Shown: piece after piece, positions 24,904-36,360 of the stretch
Numbering within the stretch: position 1 is the first letter of the stretch
How the letters are laid out: each line of letters begins with the position of its first letter
Source of the DNA: Adiantum capillus-veneris
Taxonomy: Eukaryota > Streptophyta > Polypodiopsida > Polypodiales > Pteridaceae
Assembly (NCBI GenBank): GCA_014529385.2
Contig: CM043944.1
Span: 63,328,248-63,392,247, forward strand
Direction of reading: 5' to 3'
Length of the DNA: 64,000 bases
Translations under genes and position numbers: made by a program
Notes under the pieces: model-generated
The model's input: the letters and a program-made list of their open reading frames with translations, nothing else
Told to the model about the DNA's origin: nothing
Database searches by the model: none

Positions 24904-25317
24904 TTAGTATCTCATCCTGGAATGGGAGGGGAAAGTGATCTCTTTTGTTGCCTCATTGAGGGGACGGTAATCCACACACACCCTCCACTTGCCATTTTTC
25001 TTAGGAGTGACAACAACAGGAGAGACCCACTCTGAATTCTCCACTGGATAAATGAAACCTGCTGCTAGAAGCTTTCTTACCTCCTTGAGTAAAGCCTGCT
25101 CCTTGATGACTCCTAGCCTTCGTAGCTTCTGAGCCTTAGGTGTGGCCTCTGGCTTCAACTCAATTTTGTGTTGAACAGCATCTACTCCACGCACATCGGT
25201 GTAGTCTTTAGCAAAAAGCCTAGGAAATTTCCTTAGCACACATTTGAACTCCTCTCTTTCATCCTTTGTAAGTGTTGTTGATAGCAATACCTTCCAGCAT
25301 CCCTTCATCTTGAACAC
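24904..25317 (-). pseudogene. Element B protease-RT linker and RT N-terminus
   Basis: It reads LTKDEREEFKCVLRKFPRLF, then LLAAGFIYPVENSEWVSPVV and KKNGKWRVCVDYRPLNEATK, the standard N-terminal RT of Ty3/gypsy. One A is missing in the AAAA run near 24,945, which throws the following FPLPF-type region out of frame and into a stop. A second shift near 25,285 separates it from the protease frame. Confidence 0.85.
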
Positions 25318-26488
25318 CTTCGTTCTCTTGAGGACCTACCTCCTCCAAGCCTTGACAAGAGGTCTCTTGGTTGCTTGGCTTAAACCTTACCCCCATGACT
25401 TCGATGGAAGACTCCTCTTCAGTAATGCTGCCGCTACTTTCTTCTTCTGAAGTGCTATCGGTCCAACCTTCTTCCGTCTCACTTTGAGATGATTCTTCAT
25501 GGAGCTCCTCTTGGCGTTGCTCCTTCATGTCAAAGACAACCTTCTTATGATTGTCATTCCTGCAAATTAATTTCCCACTCTCCCAATCCTGCAAAGCTCG
25601 CATTTTCATTAGCCATGGTCTTCCTAGGATAAATGGATAACCACTTCCCTTGGTCGACATAACATAAAAATCCACCGCTTTCTTAATGCCAAAGGCCTCT
25701 ACAAAGACATTTTTACAAATTCCTACACACCTAGCCTTGCTATTGTTTGCCATCTTGACTTTGATTTCAGGTGTCTCATGGATGTGCATGCCTAGTCTTT
25801 GCATGAGTCCCTCTGTCATGATGCAAATTTGTGCACCCCCATCCACTAGACCTTTCCTAACCAATCTTCCTTTGATGTAACAGTCTAGCACCGGTGTAAT
25901 GTCCTCATTCATTTCAGCTTGTGCAATTTTTACAACAGGCACACTCTCTTTTACCTTTCTCCTAGTGCTAACTGCCTTTGTTAAATCCCTCCTAACTTGT
26001 GGGCATAATGCGAGAAATTGAGGCCATGAGATATCAGGACCCTTACCTCGCATGTCTTCCAACAGGTTGTATGGAGCCATACCATGTCCAAGAGGGAAGT
26101 CTTGGAGATTGATACGACGTCGAGGCCTCTTAGCTTCCTTGGTCTCCTTTGCCTTCTTGCCTTGTCCATGGTCACTCTGTGATGGGACACCCTCTTTCTC
26201 TTTACCTTTTCCTCGGCCATGCTTAATGCCATTGGCTTCCATGTCAAACTCATTTGAATTTGTCACCTCTACCACATGCACATTTGGATCTGGCAAAGGT
26301 GGAACTCCTTCTACCCCTTGTGGAGGTGGTCTTGGTCCATTTGGCCTTTGTAGAAGCCTTGGTTGTTGACCAGTTCCTTCACCTGCATTCATCACTGGGT
26401 AATTCAAGTTAGGTCTCCCTGGCTCCCCACGGGGCCAAGGACAATTATACATCCCATGTCCAGACTCTCCGCAATTCCAACATTGCAA
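25259..26488 (-). pseudogene. Element B gag C-terminus and aspartic protease
   Basis: A 409-codon frame begins at the zinc knuckle CWNCGESGHGMYNC. It includes a Pro-rich stretch, a Lys/Glu-rich segment, and a retropepsin with DGG at its active site (GLVDGGAQICIM, FILGRPWLMK), then an acidic linker (EESSQSETEEGW). A nonsense change just upstream (about 26,539; Lys codon in A, stop in B) separates it from the rest of gag. Closely parallel to A's 16,298-17,660. Confidence 0.85.
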
Positions 26489-27216
26489 GACTCTCCTAGG
26501 TCGTGGATCTCGCTCTTCAGACTTCTTTGCTTGTCCCTATGGACCTACAGCTTGTGCAAGGTGAATTGACAGGCTGCTTAAAGATTCGTTTAACTTCACA
26601 ATTACTTCCGCCGTTACCTCAGGAAGCTCCCTCGATGTTGATGCTTGTGACTTACCTTTGGGTCTAAGACCTTCTATTGGAACCTCTCCCCTTAAGCACT
26701 TGAGTTTCCTATACTTCTCAGCAGCCCTAGTTTCAGCTGCATCAAAGTAGCAGGTGCACCCGCCTCAACTTTTACCTTAAGGTCAGGAAAGAGTCCGGCT
26801 ATGAACCTCTCCTTCTTTAAAAATTCTGCACCATCACCAGGGTTAGCAACATTTCGTATCCATAGAGCCCAAAGACGTAGAAACTCTTGCTTGTACAAGT
26901 AGTAGTCATCTTAGTCTTTTTGCTTATGAGAAACAATGTCTTGCCATAGTTTTTGAGTGTTTTGGGGATCAAAGAAGTATCTCTTAAAACGATTCAACAC
27001 TTCCGTGCAATTCCCCTTAACTTCCTCAGGCAAAGAGTCAAACCAAGTACTAGCATCTTTCCTAAGGACCACCTCAAACATTTCTACACGTTCTTGATCG
27101 GTTACTATCCTCTTGATACGGCAAGACATCTTGAAATTTGCTAAAAATAATTCTGCATCCTCTCCAGGCTCTCCAAAGAAAAGAGGATATCCAGACATTT
27201 GGCGTTGGCTCTCCAT
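26489..27216 (-). pseudogene. Element B gag capsid region
   Basis: It starts at the ATG at 27,216 (MESQRQMSGYPLFFGEPG) and reads through the capsid block (DASTWFDSLPEEVKG, FFDPQNTQKLWQ). A stop at about 26,908 replaces a Leu codon found in A. One base is missing near 26,750, and a third lesion lies near 26,539. Element A is intact at all three places, so the lesions arose separately in B. Confidence 0.85.
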
Positions 27217-27265
27217 TATTATGAAAGATTACAACACGAGTTACAATAAGGGATACAATAGAGAT

Positions 27266-27724
27266 TTAGAACCACTCGCCTGCAAATGAAGAAGTGAGAA
27301 AATACCACTCTAGGTTTTCTTCTTCAGCTATCCAAGCTTCAATAAGGTCTCGATTTGTTTGATCAAAACAAAAGGGTAGACTATTGATGAGCTCTAAGAA
27401 GGGTTGAAATTCCTCAAAGCTAAGGCGATAAACAGAAATCTCTAGAACTTCATTTTCTGGATCCAAAAGAGCAACCACGTCCCAAGTGATAAATTGCACT
27501 TGCTCTACAATTCCCAATGCACAAGCGGTTTGTATAAAAACTAGATCTTCATGCTCGTCGAAGGTCGTGAGAAAGTAGCAATTGACTAGGAGCTCCTTTC
27601 CCTCGAGTTCCACACAGTCGGCGTGAGGCAACCTTCTCACAATTTCATAAAGAACATCCTCATCAAGTCCAATCAAGTTTGCAAGATTTAAAGACTCCAC
27701 TTGTGCTACAAAATTCCTGGACAA
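27266..27724 (-). CDS. Element B leader ORF, long module (unknown pre-gag protein, 152 codons)
   Basis: An intact frame lies 50 bp before gag. It has a Leu-rich start (LANLIGLDEDVLYEIVRRLP), then LVFIQTACAL, VQFITWDVVALL, YRLSFEEFQPFLELINSLPF and a C-terminal LIEAWIAEEENLEWYF. It is acidic with no membrane segment. A diverged, broken copy of the same module lies directly upstream (27,771-28,324), so the unit is tandemly repeated. I recognise no named domain; the LP-x-E/D-x-x-x-x-VVRRLPH start faintly recalls F-box-like helices, but this is weak. Element A lacks this module. Its position matches the extra pre-gag ORF known in Tat/Ogre elements. Confidence 0.6.
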   Translation of the reverse strand: MSRNFVAQVESLNLANLIGLDEDVLYEIVRRLPHADCVELEGKELLVNCYFLTTFDEHEDLVFIQTACALGIVEQVQFITWDVVALLDPENEVLEISVYRLSFEEFQPFLELINSLPFCFDQTNRDLIEAWIAEEENLEWYFLTSSFAGEWF

Positions 27725-27770
27725 AAACTCCTTAGGATTATGGTTAAATCATTCAAAAGCATAAAGAGAT

Positions 27771-28324
27771 TTACAATGTCTCTATGAACAAAGTGTCATA
27801 GAAAGTAGAGAAGGATGAGAATTTATACAAATTTGCAATCTTCTCTATGCTCTCTTTATTAAGACAAGCTCTGAATAGCTCCCTATCTCCTTTGTTGAAA
27901 GCGAAAGGAAGACTATTAATAAGACGCAAATGAGGGAAAAATTCACCAAATGTGAGTCTATGAAGCATGAACTCTGGCCGCAAGTTTCCTGAAGAGTCTT
28001 CCTCAATGGTGAAATGCACTCACCAAACGCCAAATTTCACTCTATTTACCAATCTTAGGCACACACTAGTTGGATGAATGCGCGGTCTTCCTTAGTGCCC
28101 AACAACAAGAGAAAAATGGAATCCACGCGTAGGACCTTCCGTCTTAACTTCACCACCCTCCTGTTATGAGGGAGACGCCTTACTACTTGCTCTTGCAACT
28201 CAATTGGTAATAGAGCTAGATCTCTAAGGATTGAACTTTCACTGCACACACATTCCCAGTTAGAACAAATGATCGTTTTTTTGTTTCTTGTAACAACTTG
28301 GACAAAGAAAAAACAAACATACAC
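27771..28324 (-). pseudogene. Element B leader, diverged second copy of the long module
   Basis: Two frames (28,324 to 28,055 and 28,019 to 27,771) together repeat the 27,266-27,724 module: ELQEQVVRRLPH matches VLYEIVRRLPH, AFIQLVCA matches VFIQTACA, and LTFGEFFPHLRLINSLPFAF matches LSFEEFQPFLELINSLPFCF. A frameshift plus a stop around 28,020-28,055 separate the two halves. Confidence 0.6.
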
Positions 28325-28351
28325 ACTATTTTGCCGGGCTGCACTTCATTT

Positions 28352-28540
28352 TAAAATAAAATGAACACATGTACATCAAAAGAAGTGTGGTAGTTGATGA
28401 GAGGTAGAATGACAGGGTTTGGTGATGCAAGAATTTCTCATGCTCTTTGGGCACCAAACATGAACACCATTCGTTGTTGAAAATGGATCTTTCTACTAAT
28501 TGCAACGTTTATTCTAATGTGTGGAGTAAAATGAAAGGAA
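28352..28540 (-). pseudogene. Element B leader, module N copy with a stop
   Basis: The minus strand reads RMVFMFGAQRA, a stop, then EILASPNPVILPLINYHTSF and DVHVFIL. It is the counterpart of A's 18,663-18,850 module. In B it lies on the gag side of the other N module, the reverse of the order in A. Confidence 0.5.
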
Positions 28541-28590
28541 AAAACCTCTATTTCTGGGCCATTATCCATGGCCTATGCATGTCCTAATGC

Positions 28591-28803
28591 TTAAAACAAA
28601 ACAAAAATATAGACGTCCAAACTAAGGTCGTACCTAATGAGAGGCAAAATAAAAGGATTTACTGAAGCGTTTATCTCGGCCAACCTAAGAGGACCTAAAA
28701 TTCTACGAATGACACGTTGAAATTGCAACTTAGTACTAACAATTATGTGTACCTTTTGCCTTGCAATGGGAATGAAGGGATCATACAAATCTTCGTGATT
28801 CAT
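28591..28803 (-). CDS. Element B leader ORF, module type N (70 codons)
   Basis: It starts MNHEDLYDPFIPIARQ and continues TKLQFQRV, INASVNPFILPLIRYDL, SLDVYIFVLF, stop. It is the clear counterpart of A's 18,402-18,653 frame, so coding sense was kept across the two subfamilies. No known domain is recognised. It is the first open frame after the primer site (53 bp away). Confidence 0.55.
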   Translation of the reverse strand: MNHEDLYDPFIPIARQKVHIIVSTKLQFQRVIRRILGPLRLAEINASVNPFILPLIRYDLSLDVYIFVLF

Positions 28804-28856
28804 GCAAACTACTTGACTATGCTAAAGGTTGATTCTACACAAAAATACACAAGCCG

Positions 28857-28874
28857 TCCTCAGTGGGGGCACCA
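28857..28874 (-). other. Element B primer-binding site
   Basis: Minus strand TGGTGCCCCCACTGAGGA, three bases after the 5' LTR; it differs from A's site at one base. Confidence 0.7.
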
Positions 28875-28877
28875 ATT

Positions 28878-29052
28878 TGAGGTGGTCCGGGGCGGACAAC
28901 AAGAAGAGCAACCTCTAGACACCCTTCAAGGCTCCCGTGCTGCTCAATTGGGTTGGGGTTGGAAAAAAACAACAAACACACACACAAACCCGCAACCTAA
29001 CCCTACACAAATTTGGGGCACCACCTAGTTTTGGATGCGAACTAGGACGCGT

Positions 29053-29114
<62 letters not shown>

Positions 29115-31450
29115 TGCTCGGGCTGCTTTGAAACGTATCGGCAATGATCAAGCAAACACAACTATATATTTAAGAAAGAGAGAGAAAGGGGGAGGGGGTG
29201 CTTGTTGCATTAATACCTTCTTACAAATCTGTCATGACAAATCAAAGTGAGATTAGTATTTGTTCAACATAGCTTGCGTAAATTTCACCACAACACATCA
29301 CAAGAAAAGCCACCCCAATCACTGTCTTAAGGCCAGGGGAGTCCTCTCCACCCTGTCGCCCTCTTACAGTATGTGGGATTTATGGCTAGATTGTTGATAA
29401 CACCAGAGACAAGCTATCAAGAACTTAACAAAAAACACCAAGATACTTACGCATCATTGTTGTCCATTACTTCACGTTGGAAGGGAGACAAAGTATCCAA
29501 GCTTAGTCCAAATCCACCCTCCTTGATTCAGCAAATGTTGGGCTTACACTAGTAGGAGAAATGATAGATTTCCTACTCTCAATTGAATGATCACTCTCTC
29601 TCTTACAATGGCATAGAGTTCCCTTGCTAATCCCCTATTACAACACATGCACATGCATAAGACAATGAGCTTCCACTCAAGAGCTCCTTCTAGAGAGGTT
29701 GAGCTTGGCTTCTCAAGCTATAGCATAGTGCTCTTGCTTATGGCTCCCCCCTTTTGTGCTAGCTACACCCTCCTTTTATAGCAATTTTGAAGGCTAGGGT
29801 TACTCCTCTAACCATGGTTGGGTTAGATTTTCAGCAATTTATCTAATTTCTTTTGCTTGGAATTATCAAGAAGTTGGTGGGGAAAGAGAGAGGAGAGAAA
29901 TGGAGGTGATAGGTCTTTTCATAGTGGGTTAGTGTTAGTAGAGTTAGTATTAATTTACAAATGGAATTGGATATTTACAATGGGAGTATCCATGTAGGAT
30001 ACAAATAAGGTGGATTTCTTACAAGGTTGATGCTCCAAGTGTCTTGAGTAGGGCCGATTTTGACACTTGTTGACGGTCCACTACCTTTGATGGTACATTT
30101 TTTCTCCACTCTTGACCTTCCTTGAGAGACAAGGTAATTGAAGCTGAGTAATCAACCACCATGATGCTGTCTTTTAAGAGAAGAGGCTGAATTTTGTGGT
30201 TTTTTTTATAGATATGGGTAATTTGGAGGAGGAAAAATGAGACTAGGTGGTCAATTTTGGAATGGAATTGTGTGTGGGAGGTATGAGTTCACCATGGTTT
30301 CTCTTATTCTTCAAGGTTGAGGAGAAGGTGAGTAGTGTGCAGAGAGGAGTGGTGAGAGAGATGGGGATGATGAGTGGAGAAGTGTGTGTGAAAGAGGAAA
30401 ATGATAAAGTGGAAGAGAGAGTGTGGCTGCATAGCATGGGAAACCTGAGGTCCACTAAAAAAATCATAGCTCACAGCTTGTAGCTCAAAAAAATATGAAA
30501 ACGTTTGAGGCAAAAGTTCAGCCCACGAGCTACAACTTTTGTTTGTATCACCTTTTCAAATTCGGAGAGCAAGTGAACTTTAAAAATTCAGCAAAACCGA
30601 CCGTTTTTTTCCACTGCAAAGGTCCTTGTGGGGTCCTTCTTTGGATGATTCTTTTGAATACCTCCAAGAGTGAGCCCTCCATAGTGCATGTATGCATGCC
30701 ATCTACCCTTGACCTTATTTGGTAGGTCTATAATTGAAGATATTGTTGAGATTAGGATATAAGTGAATAGTACAACTAAGAAAATCAAATATTGAGGGGT
30801 CTAAAAAATATGTACATGTCAAATATAAATAATATAAGTGGAAAAAATATAAAGGGGTCAAAAGAAATCTCTCTCATTATGAGGCTACCATAAAAAGATA
30901 AATATTTTTGGTGTTCTAATTTTTTAGAAAAAAACAAAATAGATGTAGGAAGGGAAAAATCAAAATAGTGAAAAAATATACACATAAATAAAACTAGTTT
31001 TTTTGGATTTTTGTTGGGGTGGAGTTACACCAAATATAAGAGAAGCTTACATGAAAATATTTCTATATGGAATAAAGAGTATGAAAAATGGTAAGAAAAA
31101 ATTGTGGTAATGGTGAGGCAATGTACAGAGCATAAATAACACACACCTAGGTAGAAATATTTAAATAAATACCAAAATAATTATGAAAAAATCTTTTATT
31201 TAGGCCCTATATACAAAGAAATATTTACATAGGCATGGGCCATAATATACTTATATTTTTTATATTTTTTGGCTCAACTAGCCCAATGACTAGCTAATTG
31301 AGGGTTTTCTAAAGAATATATGGGAAAAGTCCCGTGACTCACGCACGCCTATATACAGTGAAAGGGTGAGGGTAACCACAGTGTTTGAGTGATTTGATAG
31401 GGGGGGATAACTCACTATGGCAATCACAGAGAGCCGAAAAACGGCTATCA
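28878..31450 (-). repeat. Element B 5' LTR (right copy)
   Basis: It begins TGAGGTGGTCC and ends CGGCTATCA. The TATA box (minus TATAAAAGG) is at 29,772-29,780 and (GA)n at about 29,055-29,111. It matches the left copy with few differences; the main one is a short gap near 30,008. Confidence 0.93.
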
Positions 31451-31454
31451 TTGC

Positions 31455-32129
31455 TATCGTAGAACTTGTACAAAACTCACTCAATGCTTAGTGATTGCTA
31501 AACATTGCCAAAATACACACACACTGTCTTAGGGTGTGGGAGACCTCTCACCACAATACCCTCTTACAATGGACAAAAAACTGGCAATGAAAAACAAACT
31601 AAAAACACTTTCTAAAATCAAGATCAACCGATAAAAACTCAAAATACACAAGTCACCTTGAATTCACCAAACCGTATTGCACAAATGAAAGGACAAAGAT
31701 TTGAACGTCGAATCACGCCTTTGATGCACCAAACCTCAATTTATTGATGATTAAAGAGCATATACAATAGTGGTTTTGAGATTTGTGGAACACACGCTCT
31801 CTCACTTGCAATGTGTAGCTTGAAGGCTTCTCTCACACCAAGAGTGAAGCTCACAAGTGGTTTCTACACCTAAGTCTCTCCTCACGCATAGAGTGTTGGG
31901 GTGCTATGTGAGATGTTGGAGGTTGTTTTACAAGAAGGAGAGGGGCCTATTTATAGGTTGGAGACCCCTCATAAAGATTATTGGAAATCATAATTTACAA
32001 GCTAACAAATCAGGACTATGACTTTTTTGAATTGATATCAAAACATTGCGGGCCTTCTTTGTCTGCTTGAGTCATGGGTGTGGGCTCAAAAGAGAGCATT
32101 ATTGATGGTAGATAAGGTGAAAGTAAGTA

Positions 32130-32164
<35 letters not shown>

Positions 32165-33764
32165 ACTATACACATGTCTTGAGGTGAGGTGTCTTTTATG
32201 GTTAGGTCAATGCTATTTTGTGTCAGTATGTTAGTCGTTAGTAATCACTAGAAAGTTAATGTTACATTTACAATGGGTAGAATGAGGTGGATGGTTGAAG
32301 TAAGATGGTGGAATGAAGTGAAAAAATCCTTGTGATGGTGAAGCTTGAAGAAGTTTTGGACTTACATGTGTAGCTTCCCAAAATGACTATCGATCTTCTT
32401 CTTTGTCTTCCCTTCTTTACGCCACCGCCGCCAAGGTTGATTATCGTGATGAAAATGGTAATTCCGTTGATGAGATCTCTTGATTTGCAGAGGTTAAGCA
32501 TGGTACACATGCTAAATTTATGTATATATATAAGGGTTAAGATGGAATTGTACTTTGGAGATATTAGAGAGAGGCATAGAGATGGTGTATGTACATGTGG
32601 AGCTCATATGAGAGCTATGGAAGTAAGTGGGGAAGTTAATAGTGAAGAAGGTGAGGGAAACCATTGAAGGTGCAGGTTTGAGTGAGGGATTGAGAGGAAT
32701 GTGTGTGTGTGTAGAAGTGTGGAAAGAGGTGAGAGAAGACTATGGGATACTTGTGAGAAAAGTGGGCAGATTGGGGTCCACTCAAAAAATTATATCTCAC
32801 CACTGGTAGCTCCAAAAATCATGAAAAAATTTGACGTGATTATTCAGAGCGTGGGCTACATTTTCTCTTTTGACCACCGCTCCAAATTCGAAGTGGAGAT
32901 GAATATTAAAAATCCCACCAAAAGACCTATTTTTTCTTCACAAAAAGTCTTAAGTGGCCCCCTCCTTTGTTGAATTTGTACAATGCATCCAAGAGTGAGC
33001 CCCTCCTTTGTCATATCATAATACAAAGCATCCAAGTTGCCCTTGACACATGCATGGAGGAGGATTATTGGTGAATAAAGAAATATATACATGGTGGAAC
33101 TAGTGTATGGACTATTCATGGACTTTAGCTCAATGAGCACATGGTGTTAGAATAATGAGTAAAAATAATAATAAAAATATGGAGGAGTTATGGATATGAA
33201 AAGATATTGGAATCATATGATATGGTACCTCTTTGAATTATTTTGGTGAAAGAGGAAAATGTATGCAAGTAAATAATATAATAAACGTGACCAATGAATA
33301 GAAATTAATTTTTTGTTTTCACGAGGGTGAGGGTGAAAATGTGGGAGTGATTTGTATAAAGGAAAAATATAAGGTTAGAGTATGTACATATTGGCAAAAA
33401 ATATACTTATGGTGTAAGAGGATGAAAGAAGGTGTACATAGGTTTAATAAAACACACACCTAAGTAGAAATATTTAAATAAAATACCAAAATAATTATAA
33501 AAAATCCCTATATTTAGGCCATATATACAATGAAATATTTACACACAAAGAGGCCATAAAATACTTTTATTTTTTTATTTTTTTGCCTCAACTAGCACAG
33601 TGACTAGCTCATTGAGGGTTTTTTAAGAAAATATGGGAAAAGTCCCCTAACTCACACACACCTATGTACAATGAAAAGGTAAGAATAGCCACAGTGTTTA
33701 GGTGATTTTGGTAGGGTGGGATAACTCACTATGGCCATTACGGAGAGCCGAAAAACGGCTATCA
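31455..33764 (-). repeat. Element A 5' LTR, second piece
   Basis: It resumes the A LTR at CTATCGTAGAACTTGTAC exactly where 19,318 broke off and runs to CGGCTATCA, followed by the ATGC flank. It keeps the two segments deleted in A's left LTR (about 32,450-32,560 and 32,840-33,300). TATAAATAG on the minus strand at 31,948-31,956; (AG)n at 32,131-32,161. Confidence 0.93.
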
Positions 33765-33768
33765 ATGC

Positions 33769-36290
33769 GAATGTTTCCCTGAGAGTGCTTGAAGTAATGA
33801 TTGGAAATATATAAATACACACACACACATCTGTAGTGCCTATTGCACCACAATGCAAGGGGATAGAGAAAAAGCATATCCATTGTCTGGCATTGTGGCA
33901 CAAAATTTATGTGATTGATCTTTCACGGTTTGACGGGGTTCCTTCTCTTGCAGCTTTGCACTACTTGTTTCTTCAATGAATGATTTTTGGGATTTTTTTC
34001 ATCCCCTTTTCGATCTTTTTTTACCATTTCTCTAGCCTTTAAGATCTTTTTGTTTGCCACTTAGAGTAAAATTTTTGAGATAGCTTGGCCTTCTCTTTTT
34101 TCTTGTCTGCCATTCTTGTCTTGAGTACAAATCACTCTAAGGCAAATTTTGCACCGCGAGGGTGCTTTATATGTGTGATTTGCTTTGGTGATAAAAATAA
34201 GCTATTTTGGCTAAAAATAGCTAGCCCCAATAAGACACCGGCTACATTGGGTCATGTGCAACACTAAATTCATCTCACCCTATGCAATCATGAGGGTGGT
34301 GGCCATGTCATCATGGGATTGTTTGTGTAGCCTATAGATATATATGAATGCTAACTTAAAAGATTTAGAATAATTGTTTCCACCCTACACAATGTGATTG
34401 AACAAATGAGTATTGATGCCAAGATTTTGTGCATAAAAACTCCACTAACCACCCTGTTTACCCATCATCATTTGTGTGACTACACAAAACTCCGTATCTA
34501 TAACGAGAGCATCCCTAGTCACAAACTTCTTGTCTTTTTTTCGCCTAGTTTTTTTTTTTAGTATCTTGCACGGAATGGACCCTTTCCAAAACAAGATTGA
34601 AGAGTAGATCTCTTTCTCTTATCAGATTGGTCTTCATCATCGTGAGGCTAAAATTTGACCAATGTTTATCCTGAATTTCTCATTGCACTTGTGGTTAGCT
34701 ATTCAAGATCACTTCCATGTAAATTTCAAGCACACCTACAGGCAATAGATGTCTAGGGGCACATTTGAATTGGAGGTTATGTGTTTTGCGCATATGAAGG
34801 ACATATGTTTTGGTCCTTCAAAGTGACATTTTTTTTCTCCAAAAGTCCCTTGAAGATTTCAATGCATAAGAAGAGCATCAAACGTATGTGCATAACCACA
34901 AATATTGAATGGCCATATACTATCTAGATTTCATTCTAGACTTTCATGTAATTTTGGAAGAGCATGTTGGCATAGCAAAGCAAGTGCATGGAAATAAATT
35001 GTCTAGAAAAGGTGATGAAATTGTGCCTCAACAAAGTGGGGCCTTATAGGTTTCAGAGGGTTTATAAATGCCAAAGGGAATTTTTCCAATGAGTGTTCTT
35101 CCTACCATCCCCATTGGTGATTTGTAGTATGTAATGCTTAATGATATCATGGAGCTTTTTGACATGTGAGAGGACTATTGCCTCGCCATAGTTGGACATA
35201 ATTTAGAAGAGGATGATATCATCATAGATCTTATCTAAGGTTTATGATATTATCATAGACCTTACATAAGATAAGTATTTTGTGATAGCTGATAATTTGT
35301 TAGAAGGTCAGTTTGTAGACCTCACACGGATACTTGCAATGATATACAATGATGTAGCTAGGTGGGAAGTGACACTTCCAATAAAAGAGGATTTCAAGGT
35401 TATGCAACGAAGGTTGGGAGTCACAAATATGGGAGGAATCCTTCATCAGTGTTCTCTGTAGCATCAACACCATTTGTACTAAAGCAAAGCGTAGAGCAGC
35501 GTTAACTTATGGAACTAGAAATGGGTTGAGGAAGATGAAAATAAAAAGGTATAATTTCTTTTTTGGCAATGAATTTATTTAGTTTTTTTAGCTTTATATG
35601 TATTAATACATCACTGTAGCCAAAGATTATCGATGCCAAAAAACGTGGAAAGCAAGTTCAAGGGTGCTTATAAGTGTATGCCAGAATGTCAAAGGAGCTA
35701 TAAAGACCTAGTTCAAGAAAGATGGTTAAGGGTGTGTATGATATATGTAGATATGTAGGCCAAGGGAATGGATTTGATGCTTGAAAAAAAGTGTTTATAT
35801 GTGAAGAGACTCTTGAAATATGCAAGGAAAGCTGGGTAGTGGAGGCCATGTGGTGAGGGATAGAAAGGAAAGTGAGTGAGTGACCATCTCTATTGCATGA
35901 GGATCTCCAAAATGTTTCACTTTGAATTATTTTGTAAAACATAGTTTTCCTAAAATTTTGGGCCACTACCAACAAGGAAAAGTCCATTTTGTATATTTTT
36001 TGCATCCCACACACATAGGCTAATTTTGCACTAGTTCAAAGATATTTAAGTTTTTATGCACTGTTGTTTTTTAGGAACTCTAGCCTACATGTAGAAAAGA
36101 GAAGGGGAGAGAGTGATCTGAGAAAGCATTTGTTTTTATATGCTCCATCATAGCCCATCACTTTGGAAAGAAGCAAGCTTTGGTTCCATCTGGTGTCATC
36201 TCCCCCATCCCTTCTTCTTTTCTCTTCTCTTGTGCAATAGCACTGACATGCATGTTCATCTATGAGTCCCTCGAACCAATTGGTGTGTTT
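33769..36290. other. Gene-free spacer
   Basis: AT-rich, short open frames only, no recognisable protein, LTR or tandem repeat. A short (AC)n lies near 33,815-33,830. Confidence 0.5.

Positions 36291-36292
<2 letters not shown>

Positions 36293-36357
<65 letters not shown>
36293..36357. repeat. (AG)n microsatellite
   Basis: About 32 uninterrupted AG units, directly upstream of the LINE fragment. Confidence 0.95.

Positions 36358-36359
<2 letters not shown>

Positions 36360-36360
<1 letters not shown>

Larger units (their letters stand above)
19319..31450 (-). mobile_element. Element B: Tat-like Ty3/gypsy retrotransposon nested in the LTR of element A
   Basis: LTRs at 19,319-21,912 and 28,878-31,450 (2,594 and 2,573 bp; nearly identical over long stretches) flank an internal region of about 7 kb with polypurine tract, pol, protease, gag, a 1.6-kb leader and primer site. 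The flanking target bases are ATGC (19,315-19,318) and TTGC (31,451-31,454), consistent with a 4-bp duplication with one change. The internal region is near-identical to A's in pol and gag, but the LTR belongs to a clearly different subfamily. B is younger than A by nesting. Confidence 0.93.
10939..33764 (-). mobile_element. Element A: Tat-like Ty3/gypsy retrotransposon, split by nested element B
   Basis: The left LTR (10,939-13,078) is the 3' LTR in element sense. It is followed by polypurine tract, internal coding region (13,079-18,971), primer site, and a 5' LTR in two pieces (18,972-19,318 and about 31,455-33,764) because element B lies within it. LTRs run from TG to CA. The flanks are ATGC at 10,935-10,938 and ATGC at 33,765-33,768, a perfect 4-bp duplication. 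Pol carries RT, RNase H, a second RNase H-like domain and integrase, the arrangement known for the plant Tat lineage. Many nonsense and frameshift lesions show that it is inactive. Confidence 0.92.
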
